Positions 31,204-42,320 of a DNA stretch of 64,000 bases are shown piece by piece; position 1 is the stretch's first letter, and each line of letters opens with the position of its first letter. The position numbers and the translations under genes were made by a program. Below the pieces are notes generated by a model, which had not been told where the DNA came from, searched no databases, and was given only the letters and a program-made list of their open reading frames with translations. Source of the stretch: Diplolepis rosae. Its lineage: Eukaryota; Arthropoda; Insecta; Hymenoptera; Diplolepididae. The stretch spans positions 3,968,001 to 4,032,000 of the forward strand of contig JAPYXD010000553.1 in NCBI GenBank assembly GCA_030998225.1. The letters are read 5' to 3'.

Positions 31204-31767
31204 AACGCAACTTAAGGTTATGTATTATAGTATCGGTACCGAATTTTTCGGCATTGACGTCGTCAACCACGGTATTTCTTTTTTCCAAATGAATCTAGCA
31301 TATTTTATTAAGATAATCTCTAAGTTTCAGAGCAATCTGTAATTTTGTCATAACGCTCAAGCCACCTTAACCTAACCGCACAACGCACACATTCATAAAC
31401 GTATCGCAGTAATATGACACCTGCAATGTAGCAACTTCATTATATACTGAACTGTGAAAACTTTTACGATTTGTGAGAAGAAGCTCGGTAGTCCCTCTGC
31501 TAGCAAAAATCGTAAGTTAGAAAGCTGCCACATTCAAATGTAAAAAATTATATTACTATATCGGGTACCGAAAAATAATCATAACGAGCACATGGAGTGA
31601 TTCTCGGGTAATATCGGAAACGTTCGGCGTATCTGACGTCACTCGGCAGTACATTTAATATTTCCAATGGGAATTTTGACAACGTACTATTCCAATATAT
31701 GATGTATTCGGTTGCAAAATATTCAAGTCTTTCTCCCTTCATTGTACATCACAATTGACAATGGTAA
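31204..31767. other. Stretch without recognised gene
   Basis: No coding content. TATCGG(G)TACCGAA occurs at about 31,230 and 31,560, hinting at a small repeat, but no boundaries can be set. Confidence 0.35.
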
Positions 31768-31970
31768 TTTCTCTAAACTATTTTGCAATTTATATTATTC
31801 AAAAGACCAATTCTTGCATTATTAGTTTTATTTTTTATTCATATAGGTATCACTCATTCCTAGTTTCAATCTGCCATCAAAGATATTAATCTTTGCAACT
31901 CTCAATGGCAATTTATAAAGTGCGGATCTCATTGAAATGTTCCGCAAAGTACATACTTACTATATTTATA
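31768..31970 (+). repeat. Second copy of the 200-bp retroposon-like repeat
   Basis: Matches 24,832-25,025 in the same orientation, from TTTCTCT(A/G)AACTATTTTGC to CATACTTACT. No clear target duplication is visible here. Confidence 0.7.
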
Positions 31971-32439
31971 TACATAAACTATATTCTTTTATGAGAACCG
32001 ATAGTCTAAGTCTAGACTAGGCTAGTGGTTAAAATGCGAGCCCCAAGCCAAAATCATGACACTCTGCCGACTGTGACGGTCGGTTAAATATTGGTCCAAT
32101 GTAGGAGATCGACTGTTGATTATTAACGTTGGTACAATGTTGAGAAACAATTGACCAAACCTTATTCCGACTGTGGAAAAAGTAATTTACCGACAGTGGA
32201 TGTACGATGTCTAGTCAATATCTATTCAGCTCCGCTAGTCGATTGTAAAATACCAGCGTTTGTACAATGTTGGATGTACAACAGGCGCAACCTTTTTCCG
32301 ACTGTGGAAGAAGTAATTTTCCGACAGTAAATGTACAACCCAGGCGGAAAAATCGGTGTACTGCCAATCCCTACAACCGGCGCGGTACCGTTCCGGTTGT
32401 AACCCGTGAGTAATGCCAGTGCTGCCGATCAGCACTGTG

Positions 32440-32790
32440 CCAAGCGTTGGCACACCGCTGGGGCGGCACTGGCTAAACACCGGCGCAGTACTGCTTTACA
32501 GTGCTGGCAAACAACCAACATTTGTGTATTGCCAAGCATCGGTGCAGCACTGAATCAGCACCGGCGCAGTACCAACATTCAGTGTTGGCAAACAACCAAC
32601 TTTTGAGTAATGCCAAGCGTCGGTGCAGCACCGGCGTGGTACCGCTTTTCAGTATTGACGATCAACAAATATCGCGTAATGTCAAGTATCGGCGCAGCAC
32701 TGGATCAGCACCGGCGCAGTGCCACCGTCCAGTGTTAGCAAACAACCAACTTTTGAGTAATACCAAGCCTGTCTATCGCCTTTCATTGCC
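32440..32790. repeat. Subterminal ~90-bp degenerate tandem array
   Basis: CAGTGCTGGCAAACAACCAAC-type phrases (about 32,500, 32,580, 32,733), each followed by TGCCAAGC(A/G)TCGGTGCAGCAC and CACCGGCGCAGTACC, recur at 80-95 bp intervals with some variation. These are the left subterminal repeats of the CCCAGGC element and may be protein-binding sites. Confidence 0.6.
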
Positions 32791-33344
32791 GACAAACATA
32801 TTAGTAATGCTATGAGCAGTACTCTAAAAGAAATCAATTACATTCTACACATTCGTTTGTGTGCCCGCATTGGTGTGATGGTAAGTAAAATTTCGCTGAT
32901 CGAAAAACATTTTTATTGAAGTAAACCAAAGTAATTTTCTTGATTCCAAAGTTTCATCATATTTTTGATTTTGAAAAAACTCAAAATTTTCAGATTCTGA
33001 ACATACGTTGATTTTACTCTTGAAAACAAAAATTAAAGGAAACATAACCTGTATAAAGTATCACTAATATACAATAATAAAAGTTAATAATTCTAAAATG
33101 TATATAAATCTTTTTATTATGTAATGTTCTTTAATTCAAAAATTTGATCGCTTTCTTTCAAAAATATTTTATTTTATAGAAAATCGATTTAATAATTAAA
33201 AAGCTTAAAAATTTTAATCAGAATCATAAATTGGGATAAAATCTAAAAATTCCCGATTACACGGGGCCTATACACTTCTTACACGGCCCTGCAGTAGTTG
33301 AACGTTATAAGCGCTATTTTCTTTCTTGTATTCCAAGCGTACGC

Positions 33345-33425
33345 AGCCGAGAGGCTTAGTCGTTAGGTTAATAATGCGTTAATTGTAAGTAGAGAGGGTT
33401 CGAACCCGCAGCGTTAAGAATAATT
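33345..33425 (+). other. tRNA-like segment, second copy
   Basis: GAGGCTTAGTCGTTAGGTTA, then AGAGGGTTCGAACCCGCAG, conserved with the reverse-strand segment at 16,762-16,841. Conservation in two element families shows it travels with the shared core rather than being a resident tRNA gene. Confidence 0.4.
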
Positions 33426-35025
33426 TTTAATGCTACCTATACGAGCGTTTGTGTAGTGTAAAGGGGAATGTGTGTTTGTAGGTAAGTTTGTATATAAAAA
33501 TAGTAAGTTAGAGTCTGCTTGAAAGTAAATAAAGTTTTGAAATGTACTAAGAATATTCATCGATTCAATTACTGCTCTTACTTGATTTACCTATGTTCCT
33601 GCAGTTCACTTAACTTCAAAAATGACACTGGGGCCTTTACGAACTACGGAAAGTAAGTTAAAAAGTAGTCAAACTTACTGAAATTTTTTTTCTGTGTACG
33701 TGTAACGAAAAAGTATTGTCAATTTACTCAGAAAAAATGTTCTAGCTTGAAAACAGATTTTTTACTGTGGATACAGTAAACTTAACCTTCCAAGCGAATA
33801 TCCCTCCGTTGCCGTTAAAAACGCTAAATATTAGAGTCTTAACTCGAACTTTCCCTGTACTTTTTATCTGAGTACATTACAGATTTTCGGTACATTTTCC
33901 AGTACCGCCCCAGTACTAAAAGACAACTCCCAGCCGAGTGACATTTTGTACTAGTGCCAGCACCGCACCAGCACTGAAGGCCAGCGCTAGCGCAGTACCG
34001 CTGGTCAGCACTATGCCGTTGTTAACTATCGGAGTTCCGCCAGCACCACGCCAGCACTGAAGGTCAGCGCTAACGCAGCACTATGCCGGTGTTACCTTTC
34101 GAAGCTTTGCCAGCACCGCGACAGACTTCATGAGGATCTACTGCCAGCACTATGCCAGCGCTGGAAGTCCGCTGGCAGTGCTGGCGCGGTGCTGCGCCGG
34201 TTTTAAATTTCCGCCTGGGAAGGTCCACCCAGTGTCTAATCGACTCTGATAATTAACACTGTAAAATACCAGTGTTTGTACAAAGTTGATTCGACACTGG
34301 TACACTCTAAAAAAAGTGTATTTATAGTGAAATTAGGTTCATTTCGTAATGCACCCTTTGAAATTAAGCAGATTTCTTTTGTCTATCAACAGAATCGTTT
34401 TACTGTTATTGTAGTATTGATGATAACCGATTTAATATTGTCATTTGCCAAAGTTGGGCTTGTGTACATTTCTAATATTTGTATTAGATAGGTTATATCA
34501 TACAATTTGTTTTCTTTTATCCTCGAAATTATTTTTTTTTTGGTACGAGAAAGGATTTCATTTCAAGACCAAAGGAAATACTTTGACAGTTAAAGGTTAG
34601 CATTTGAAACGATAAACGTTCAACTGCTAAAGGATTTCCTCTCATGTCAATTTTGAATAGAAAATCCTTTAATAGTGAAGAGAATCGTTTGAGAGTCAAT
34701 AGTCGGTTTTTAGAGTCTAGTCCTCTTTAAAAAATTTCTTTAACCGTAAAACATGGATTCAATAATAAAAGTATATAACCAGTATTTTAGAAATGTTGAC
34801 AGCCAGCGTTGAAAATATGTTCGTTACCAGTAATGATACAACCTTGGAAACTGGTGTTGTACCAACGCAGTACATCGTTATCATTTTGACTGTCCGCCGA
34901 CAATCGGATTCCGACAGTCGGAAGTTGGTATCCAACGTTGGATCGACGTTGGTCCGACTGTTAATTTCTGCTTGGGGCTTGTCATGTCAGCGTCCGAGCT
35001 TCAAACCCCAGCGGGGCGATTAGAT

Positions 35026-35606
35026 TTTTAAGGATAAAACTATGTAATAATCCGCCGGTAAAAACGATAAATAATATACACGGTGATCTATTTTAATCTA
35101 TAATTCCAAATATCTTCTAAAATACTTTATCTACGAAAAAATGGTTCGAACAAAGGTTGACCAGGACCGAGGGGGACTATACCATAAATATACCATAAAT
35201 TTTGACTTTGAGGTCAATTTTCAAGGTCAAATGTAGGTGAGACCCTATTCTTAAACGAAAACCCCTATTTTTGACTGTGGATTTGAAAATAACGGGAAAT
35301 TTGACGTCAAAAATGACCTGTAGGAAAATGATTTTTGTGATCTTGGAAAGGTAGAAAATTAAGGTCAAATGTCTGAGAAACGACCAAATGCCCTTTTTCT
35401 GAAACTTGAAAAAAAAATTATTTACCAATTATTTTAAATTTAATATTTTATTTAATAAAATGAATAATTATATAATTTAAAAAAATTAGTTAAAATTATA
35501 TAACATTAATGTGTCAAATTAAAATAATTAATTTAATTAATATTATTTTATTCCTTAAATATGATGATATGAAATTAAAATGCAATTATTCAATGTATGT
35601 ATATTG
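35026..35606. other. AT-rich stretch, nothing recognised
   Basis: No gene found. 'gaggtcaattttcaaggtcaaatg' and related (A/G)AGGTCAA(A/T) phrases recur at about 35,205-35,370, possibly a small degenerate repeat. Confidence 0.35.
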
Positions 35607-35827
35607 CACTCTAAAAACAAGTGTGTTACTTCTACACGTGAATCACGATAGTAACTTTTTAGGCATTTGAAGTGTGTATTTTTAATACACATTTTGGGTA
35701 CAAAACGTTAAAGTGTTTGAAAATTAAACGTTACGTTTGTAATGTGTATTAAAACTACACACTTCAAATGTCTAAAAAGTTACTATCGTGATTCACGTGT
35801 AGAAGTAATACACTTGTTTTTAGAGTG
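35607..35827. mobile_element. 221-bp MITE with CACTCTAAAAAC ends
   Basis: The arms 35,607-35,690 and 35,745-35,827 are nearly perfect inverted copies (ATCACGATAGTAACTTTTTA shared). The 2-bp flank TG occurs on both sides (35,605-35,606 and 35,828-35,829). The spacer is ~55 bp. The terminal motif is echoed inside the CCCAAGC elements. Confidence 0.75.
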
Positions 35828-35984
35828 TGTGAATCAGTTGATTTTCACTGAGTAATCAGTGACATTTGACTGATTTACAATAACCTCTTTTTAGCTATTT
35901 GAATCTGTCACATTTCACTGATAATCAGTAGATTTTTACTGATTCAGATTTAGACAGTGATTAAAAATTGCAAACTACATTCTG

Positions 35985-36185
35985 TGCCGGTCGAATGTTA
36001 AAAATGTGACATCCGATCGGACGCGCTTCGGATGTCGAATATTCGATATTCGATTAATGGTTGATCGGATGTCGAATATTCGACATTCGACTGTGCGACC
36101 GATCGAATCGAAAAAATCCAATCCAGCAAATAAGGTGAATTGAATCGAATTTGCGACATTCGATTCGACAGAATGCACACGTCTA
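35985..36185. repeat. TCGA-rich palindromic cluster
   Basis: GTCGAATATTCGA(C/T)ATTCGA occurs twice, with further TCGAAT, CGATCGAAT and ATCGGATGTCGAA motifs in both orientations over ~200 bp. Self-complementary and likely hairpin-forming. Probably part of a small non-autonomous element whose ends are unclear. Confidence 0.5.
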
Positions 36186-36193
36186 TTTTAGAC

Positions 36194-36628
36194 ATGAAAT
36201 GATATTATCAATCCTGTCTTGTTAAAGAAAAAACATTATTTTTTATGAAACAAATTTAAAAGTAATAAAACATTATGAAAAGTAATATGCAAAATGATAC
36301 TTTTCATAATGTTTTTTGTAATACATTTTTTTTTTCACTGTCGTTCCTTGCTAATTTTTAAAAATAAGTACAAAATCTTCAAATATATTTATTTAAGAAA
36401 AAATAGGCCACTGAAAACTTTGATTTTTAAATTGTAAATAGCAGAGTTTTAGATATTATTTTCCGTGAAAAATAAGCCATGATTAATGGGAATCCAATCA
36501 TTTTTGAAAAATTGGTAAGAAGCGATAGTAAGGAAAAATTTTATAACAAAAAAAATTATTAAAAGTATTATTTTTCGAAAGTTTAACATTTTTTTCTCTA
36601 ACAAGACACGATTGATAATATTATTTCA
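36194..36628. mobile_element. 435-bp MITE with ~42-bp inverted ends
   Basis: The arms 36,194-36,236 and 36,587-36,628 share GATATTATCAATC(C/G)TGTCTTGTTA(A/G)AG in inverse orientation. The interior is AT-rich and non-coding. The flanking duplication is unclear. Confidence 0.6.
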
Positions 36629-37589
36629 AGTTTTTAGGCCATGGATAAACCAGATCACGCAACCAAATTCTTGTAAAAGTTCGTGTAAGATAACTTTTTT
36701 ATTTCACAAAATGTCTTCTTGGAAAATTTGTAAAATACAACAGAAGACGGTAAATAAGGTTTGTCAACTTCGCTTGAGTGTAAATTTTGAAAACATTTTT
36801 ACAGTTAACTGTAATTGAAGGGTTAGATTCTATAAAATGTTCTGTAAATTCAAAAAGTTATATTACATGAACGAGTTAATGTATAATTTGGTGACGTGAT
36901 CCGATTGATCCATAGCCTTAAATCATAGAAATACTTTTTTTTCAGAGACCTAATTTTTGGCACAACTTCTTCAAATTCTTGGACATTAACCTTTTTATCA
37001 TACATTTTCCGAATATGTTTTTTAAGTTATGATATACCCTGTAGCTTTAATTGAAATAATGCTTTTCACACTTTACACTGAGAAAAATATATCTGAATTT
37101 TTCCTGTTTTTTATAGGAATTCTACCTCAGGGGGTAGACAATAGGAAAATTTGCTATGTGAAATGAAGTATATACTATTGCGAAAGTGAAATAAAAGGAT
37201 AAAAATGAAAGTATTTACTTTTTTTTATAGGAAAGTTGTTATTCAAATTTTGAGGGAAATAGTACCTTACTTAAAGAAATTATGTACAGTAACTGAATCT
37301 AAAAAAGTCCGATAAATTATGGGACTTTCTATGGTCCGTCAGATTTACGATAAATTATCGGAATCAAAACTTCAAGTTCAAGGCAGATTTTACTGGTTTT
37401 TTTCGGACTGATGGCATCAACTATACACGACTCCGAGCATTAGTGTGCGGCGTGCTCACGTGAACAGTGTACTTGTGTGCGTGTGTATACAGACGTGCGT
37501 CATGCTCGAATGTAGTAATGTTATTTGGCGTACAAAGTGACTTAGCGTACATGTGTACGTGTACCTATTAGAAGAAGTGAACTTCAAAA

Positions 37590-38190
37590 AATTTTTATAA
37601 ATTTTTGCTTTTTTTATAAAACGCTACTTTATATGAAAACACAAAACTTCATAAAATTAATGACTTTTTATGAAGTTAACTTGAAATTTTTTTTATAGAG
37701 TCCGGTCTTTTTATGAAATGCGATTTTTTGTAAAAAAGACAAATCCTCATAAAAATACTGACTTTTCATAAGGTCAACTATACAAAAATTTTCTAAAGTT
37801 TAGTCTTTGAATAAAAAAAAATTCTTTATAAAAATAGAAAACTTTATAAAACTTTCATAAGGTTTACTATATACAAAATTGGTACATTTATTCAATTTTC
37901 ATAAAATTACATTATTAATACTCATAATGTATACATTTTTTTATAATGTTCACTTTATAAAAAAACGATATGAAAATTTTACAAAGTTTAGAGTTATTAT
38001 AAAGAATCGTACCTTTATAAAAAGACAAAACTTTATATAAAAGTCAGTAATTTTATAAAGTTTTGTATTTTGTAAAAAAACGCATTTCATAAAGGCAATT
38101 TTTATAAAAATTTTCATAAAGTCGACTTCATAAAAAGTCACTAATTTTATAAAATTTTTATTTCAAATAAGTGGCTTTATAAAGTTTTTA
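37590..38190. repeat. AT-rich palindromic satellite (ACTTTATAAAA type)
   Basis: About 600 bp is built from variants of CTTTATAAAA, TTTATGAAGTT, CTTCATAAAA and GACTTTTTATAA in both orientations at 15-35 bp intervals. The strand is saturated with TTTATAAA dyads and should form many small hairpins. No coding content. Confidence 0.6.
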
Positions 38191-38390
38191 ATTACTAAGG
38201 AACATCTGTATATCGCTATGTAGAATCTACATTTAGAAAAACAAATTTGTTTTTTTACGGTTGGGAAACAATTTCACCAACAACAGTAGGGTTTTTCAAA
38301 GTAAAACTCGTAACAGAATGGGGCATCTCAGGCTGTGGGTCATGTAACTAATAAACGAAGTGCCCTTGGAATGGTTTCACAGGTCAGCGG

Positions 38391-38455
38391 TCTACGTTCT
38401 AGCCTACGGACCACGAGTGCGCGAGTTCGAACCCAGTTTGGAGCAGAATTATTTT
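38391..38455 (+). other. tRNA-like fragment
   Basis: GCGCGAGTTCGAACCCAGT has the B-box form and is preceded by a stem-like GGTC...GACC stretch, but no acceptor stem or plausible A box is seen. Possibly a SINE or tRNA relic. Confidence 0.25.
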
Positions 38456-39022
38456 CAGATTTCTTCAGCTTTACTACATAAATGTTCAAATTCCCTAATA
38501 TAATTACTAACATTGTTTCATAATTGTGTATGATAATAAGAGTCTGAATAATTTCTCCTTTCACACAGGTTGTAAATGATAAGTAGGAAAATGAAGGTAG
38601 AAACGTTGTAAAGAGAAGAGGAGAAGAAGGAGAAAAGGATCGATAAAAGGGAAAATAAATTTTTGCTTTTTTTTGCGCCGAAAAAGTCCGATAAAAAAGA
38701 GGAAAAATTCTGACAAATTTATATGAACTTTTTAGTGTTCCAATCACGGGAAAAAGTCCGATAAAAAACAGTAAAAATTCCGGAATCAAAACAGTGATAT
38801 TTTACTGTTTTGAAAAAGTATTAATTAGACATTTGAGTAGGAAATTATATGATGTTTTTTCGGAAAAAACCCTCTATTTTATAGCCCAATTTCCGGTGGT
38901 AAGTAAAGTCCGATAAAAAATAGGAAAATGTTCTATAAGGGTTTTCTGGGGTTTGAGTGCCATAAATTATAGGAGAATTTCGTCTAAAAAAAAGAAGAAA
39001 CTAAGATATATTTTTTTCAGCT

Positions 39023-40595
39023 ATAGCTGAAAAAATATATTTGGGTTTTATGTTTAACCTGATTTTTAATTTTTACAATCTAGTGAGTTTATTAAATGTA
39101 GAAAAAACAATTTTCTACAAAAAGTGTCGAACGTATTGATAGCTACAGTATTGTAACCAACCTAGAACGTTTTAAAACCAGTACTATCATTTTATCACAG
39201 CACAATTAATTTTCCCAATTTAAAATCAAAGGTAAATAAAATTGTAAAGATAATCATAACGAGTTTATCCGAAAAAGGCACCTTTAATCTTTAATTTACG
39301 TAAAAGTTAAATGTATCTGAATTGAGAACCAGACAAAAGTTGTTTCTGCCATTGTAAAGCTTCAGAATGAAGGAGGCTAGCAGTTCAAGTACGGGGATAC
39401 CCCCTGCACATTTTTAAAGGTTTGGTCTCCTTTAGCTCGTTTCTTTCGCATCTTTCTTGCGCCCCAGGTGTCAAGTTGACAAAGTGGCCCACTATGTAAC
39501 TATGTGAATCCTGAGGTGAGCAACCATTCTTTAATCCACATCAAACGGGATAAAAGAAGGGGAAAGAGTGAGGGGGGGGGGGGCATCGCGTCGAAAATAA
39601 TGGGTATGCCACTGTATTGTATTTCCTGAGGGCAGTTTGGTGTGAAATGGGTTTTCGAGTGGTGAGAGAGATCGATGATGGAAAGAATGGGGAATGGATC
39701 GTAGGGGGAATGGGAAACGGAATGAGGCCCAAGAGGCACGGGCCACTTCTCTTCGCACCTTCGTAGAAATCTTTACTAGATGTATCTTTAGGCTATAACG
39801 TTTTACATCTCTGAGCGTAACGGCAGATACACCACAATGACAAAGCACTTCAAATCCATTTAAATCATCATTTTAACCTCGTGGTCAGGCATTTGAATGT
39901 GACAGTCGCAGGTTGGACACATTCATGTGTGAATTTGTATACATTTGGAGAAATCGGCAATGATCGTTAGAAACAAGACAACAATAGACTTCAGCCTAGA
40001 CTTTGTGGATTATGTCTCCTGCTTTAAACCTTTAAATGGGAGAAGAATGTGTAAGATAAGATAATAAAAGAAAAATTCACTTAAATTACGTCAGTATGAC
40101 GAAGATCAAAGTATCAGCAATTAGGATATATAATTGAAATATTACAGCCTAGTTAGTTTAAGTTTTACATCAAATTGAAATGAAATTGCGCTGGAATTTA
40201 CTTGAGTATATTTAGATTTTTTCCGATCCAAAATACCTGTGCGCAAGATTTTTGAACACATTCAAGACAGCTTTCGCAATATATTTTACTTTTATGAAAA
40301 AATACAAATAGGTTCCTTTTATCATTATTTATATTTGCTTATCAGTATTATTTCACTTGATTCAATAAAGTTTTTTTATACATTTCAAAATAATTCTAAA
40401 ATGAACTTACTTTTTAATACTAAAATGTAATTTTTTTCGTTTTTTATTAAGTAAAACTAAACGTACATTAAATCTGACCAATAATCTCATTGTTATTGAA
40501 AACTACATAAAAATGACCCATGTTAGAAACTGAAATAAAAAATTGCTAATAAAATTATAAAAGGATTTTTCGCTGGCTGCAACGACACGAACTAA
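39023..40595. other. Stretch without recognised gene
   Basis: Mixed sequence with a G-run of 11-12 at about 39,573. Minus-strand frames of 60-105 codons at 39,500-39,848 overlap in several frames and have no recognisable content. 'gcagaccgca'-like or TIR features are not evident. Possibly unique host sequence. Confidence 0.35.
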
Positions 40596-41159
40596 CCCGT
40601 GCAGAAATCGCCCGATTTGTCCTCATTTAAGGTAGGGCTACGGTTAGGCCCTCTCTAGAAGAAGTAGACTAGAAAGTTCTAGGCGGGCCCCGACGAGGCG
40701 TTGATAAGGTTCACCCTGTTTGGTTTCTAGAAAAACTAGTTCCTTCTAGTCGGGGCCTATTTTTGGATTTTAGTCAGGCCCTAGGTAGTTCCTTATTTTA
40801 ATAAAAAGTTTAGATATTCTTTGCTGCGCATGCTCATGTAAAAGGTCTTTACATACACGGAGAAAAATAGTTGAAGTAATTTTACTCAACTTCCGATCAA
40901 ATTTGGGACATAAGGACAAGTTAGAAGTTATTTAGTATCACTGTATTTATTTGTGATATATTAAATGTTCGAAAATGAATCAAAGTTGAGTAAAATTCAG
41001 AAGTGTAGGGTGAAGTATGAAAGCGTGCATTAAAAATTTTTAAATATATTATATATTCTTACTCGTAGTATAACTATAAAAAACCAATCTTTTATTAAAT
41101 CACAAAAATAGTAGAGCTTTCCGTACATTCTACTCTACGCTTCAATCGAGAGTTGAGTA

Positions 41160-41300
41160 AACATTCTCATCGCGCGCAGCTCGCTTCGCTCGCAAGTTTG
41201 AGCGCGCCTAGGGCGCGCGATTTGATCGTCGCGCTTCGCGCTCCGTTCTTCCTGGACCTCGCGCTTCGCGCTCGGTCTTGTGCTCTTCGCATACGTTTAA
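41160..41300. repeat. CGCTTCGCGCTC-rich short repeats
   Basis: TCGCGCTTCGCGCTC and variants occur four or more times between 41,160 and 41,290 and once at 41,483. GC-rich against an AT-rich background, strongly hairpin-prone. Matching 'gagcgtgaagcgcgag' is at about 18,983. Confidence 0.5.
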
Positions 41301-41469
41301 GTTTATTTCTTATAATTTAATACTGAAGCTCAAACCAATTTAATGATATTAAAGATAATGTTATTAGTCATTTTCTTAAATTCACTAAGTTTCTTTTTCA
41401 GTTTAAGTGAAACAGGAAATTCAATTTACTTAAGGCTCTATCTGCCTTAAGGAACACATTCTCATCATG

Positions 41470-42120
41470 ACACTCGCGCTTCGCGCTCGATTTTCTGTAT
41501 GCATTTTTGTAACTTTTTAATAAATTACATGATTATTGATAAATTTATTTTCTTCCAAATATCTTAAAAAGGAAAAACATTCGTAGACTTTATTTAAGGA
41601 AACGATTTTGCAGAACAACGCTTATTTTGTATCTCACATATTTTCTCTAAAAAATGGACTTTTTGAATTTTAATCGTATTTTTTGGAATTGAAACGAAAA
41701 ATATATCTTTTATCAGAAACTGTGTGGGACAAAATTTTGTAGATCTTTTTGAAACGAACAACTTTGTATTCTTACGTTTTTTTCGTATTTCACATATTAT
41801 TGTTAAAAAACTGAATTTTGGATGTTCAATGGTTTTTTTTAAATTAATAAGAAAAATATGCATCTTATGAAAAAATGTTACAATTCAAATTTGTAGGTCT
41901 TTATGTAAAAAATAATATTGTATCATAACGTTTTTTCGTATCTCGTATAATTTAACTTGAAAATGGAATTTTAATATTGACTTTTTTCAAATTTGAATAT
42001 GCTGTAACATTTCTAATTTTTATTTAATCAAAAAATGTTATCAGGATAATTTGTACAGATTTATGAGCACTATCAAAAACCAGTATTGGAATTTTTTATT
42101 TTTTCAAAAAATTATTTTCA
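41470..42120. repeat. Reverse copy of the ~155-bp tandem repeat block
   Basis: Aligns in reverse to about 18,205-19,020, including the flanking AACACATTCTCATCAT and the tract near 'accagtattggaattttt'. Three recognisable monomers are present. Confidence 0.65.
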
Positions 42121-42267
42121 AAAACACAAAAGTAGTGCTCAATCCCTCAATTTTTATTGGATGTGGCTGGTTAACGAACTTGTCCTTACTTTTTCGGCTC
42201 CGATAAAGTGTACCAAAGCTCAATTCAATTTGATAATTCTGTCGAGAGTTATGCCGCACACGACCTA

Positions 42268-42320
42268 CAGACAGACAGACAGATAGATAGACAGACAGAC
42301 GGACAGACAGACAGACAGAC
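42268..42320. repeat. GACA tetranucleotide microsatellite
   Basis: ACAGACAGACAGACAGATAG and continuing for ~53 bp with two variants. It is embedded in a dispersed repeat also seen in reverse at about 8,030-8,100. Confidence 0.9.

Larger units (their letters stand above)
32339..34219. mobile_element. CCCAGGC-family element nested in CCCAAGC element
   Basis: It begins CCCAGGCGGAAAAATCGG and ends AAATTTCCGCCTGGG, flanked by AA (32,337-32,338 and 34,220-34,221). The unoccupied site GTACAAGGTCCACC is preserved in the partial copy at about 8,885-8,900 (reverse). The left ~450 bp and right ~320 bp are arrays of CGGCGCAGTAC, CAGCACTG and GCCAGCACTG motifs. The middle (about 32,830-33,870) is shared in reverse with the CCCGTG-family element at 15,980-17,510. 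Non-coding, 1,881 bp. Confidence 0.8.
32042..34976. mobile_element. CCCAAGC-family element, both ends intact
   Basis: It begins CCCAAGC and ends GCTTGGG, flanked by GC (32,040-32,041 and 34,977-34,978). Subterminal regions are rich in CCAACGTTGG, GTTGGTAC, CGACTGT and CGACAGT(C/G) motifs in both directions. An 'acactctaaaaaaagtgt' block and ~450 bp after it match 8,300-8,830 in reverse. It carries a CCCAGGC-family element at 32,339-34,219. Non-coding. It is the best reference copy of this family here. Confidence 0.75.
32010..35025 (+). other. tRNA-like (SINE) sequence split by a 2.9-kb element
   Basis: Left of the element, TAGGCTAGTGGTTAAAATGC (ends 32,036) has pol III A-box form. Right of it, GAGCTTCAAACCCCAGCGGGG (from about 35,002) has B-box form. 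Removing 32,042-34,976 and one GC copy brings the boxes to tRNA-like spacing. This supports a tRNA-derived SINE or tRNA pseudogene as the insertion target. Confidence 0.45.
37076..39022. mobile_element. CACTGAGAAAAAT-terminal element
   Basis: The left end is CACTGAGAAAAATATATCTG after TA. The right end near 39,022 is a decayed inverse (CTGAAAAAAATATATC). The AGTCCGATAAA/TTTATCGGACT motif recurs in both directions at about 37,305-37,410 and 38,680-38,920, again a subterminal array, and 'ttttatagga' motifs lie at both ends. The interior holds an AT-rich palindromic satellite and a tRNA-like piece. Non-coding. Confidence 0.5.

Noticed and set aside
8620..34491. Small conserved frame (IKQISFVYQQNRFTVIVVLMI) present at 8.6, 17.5 and 34.3 kb
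   Set aside because: It belongs to the body of the CCCAAGC family; flanking non-coding sequence is equally conserved and no start or stop is shared, so DNA repeat homology explains it.
38391..38455. Functional tRNA gene
   Set aside because: Only the T-arm region looks right; acceptor stem and A box are not visible.
39500..39848. Proline-rich minus-strand gene near the G-run
   Set aside because: Overlapping frames are open in all registers because of low-complexity composition; no domain, no splice signals.
42268..42320. CRISPR-like or regulatory array
   Set aside because: A simple GACA microsatellite with no spacers.
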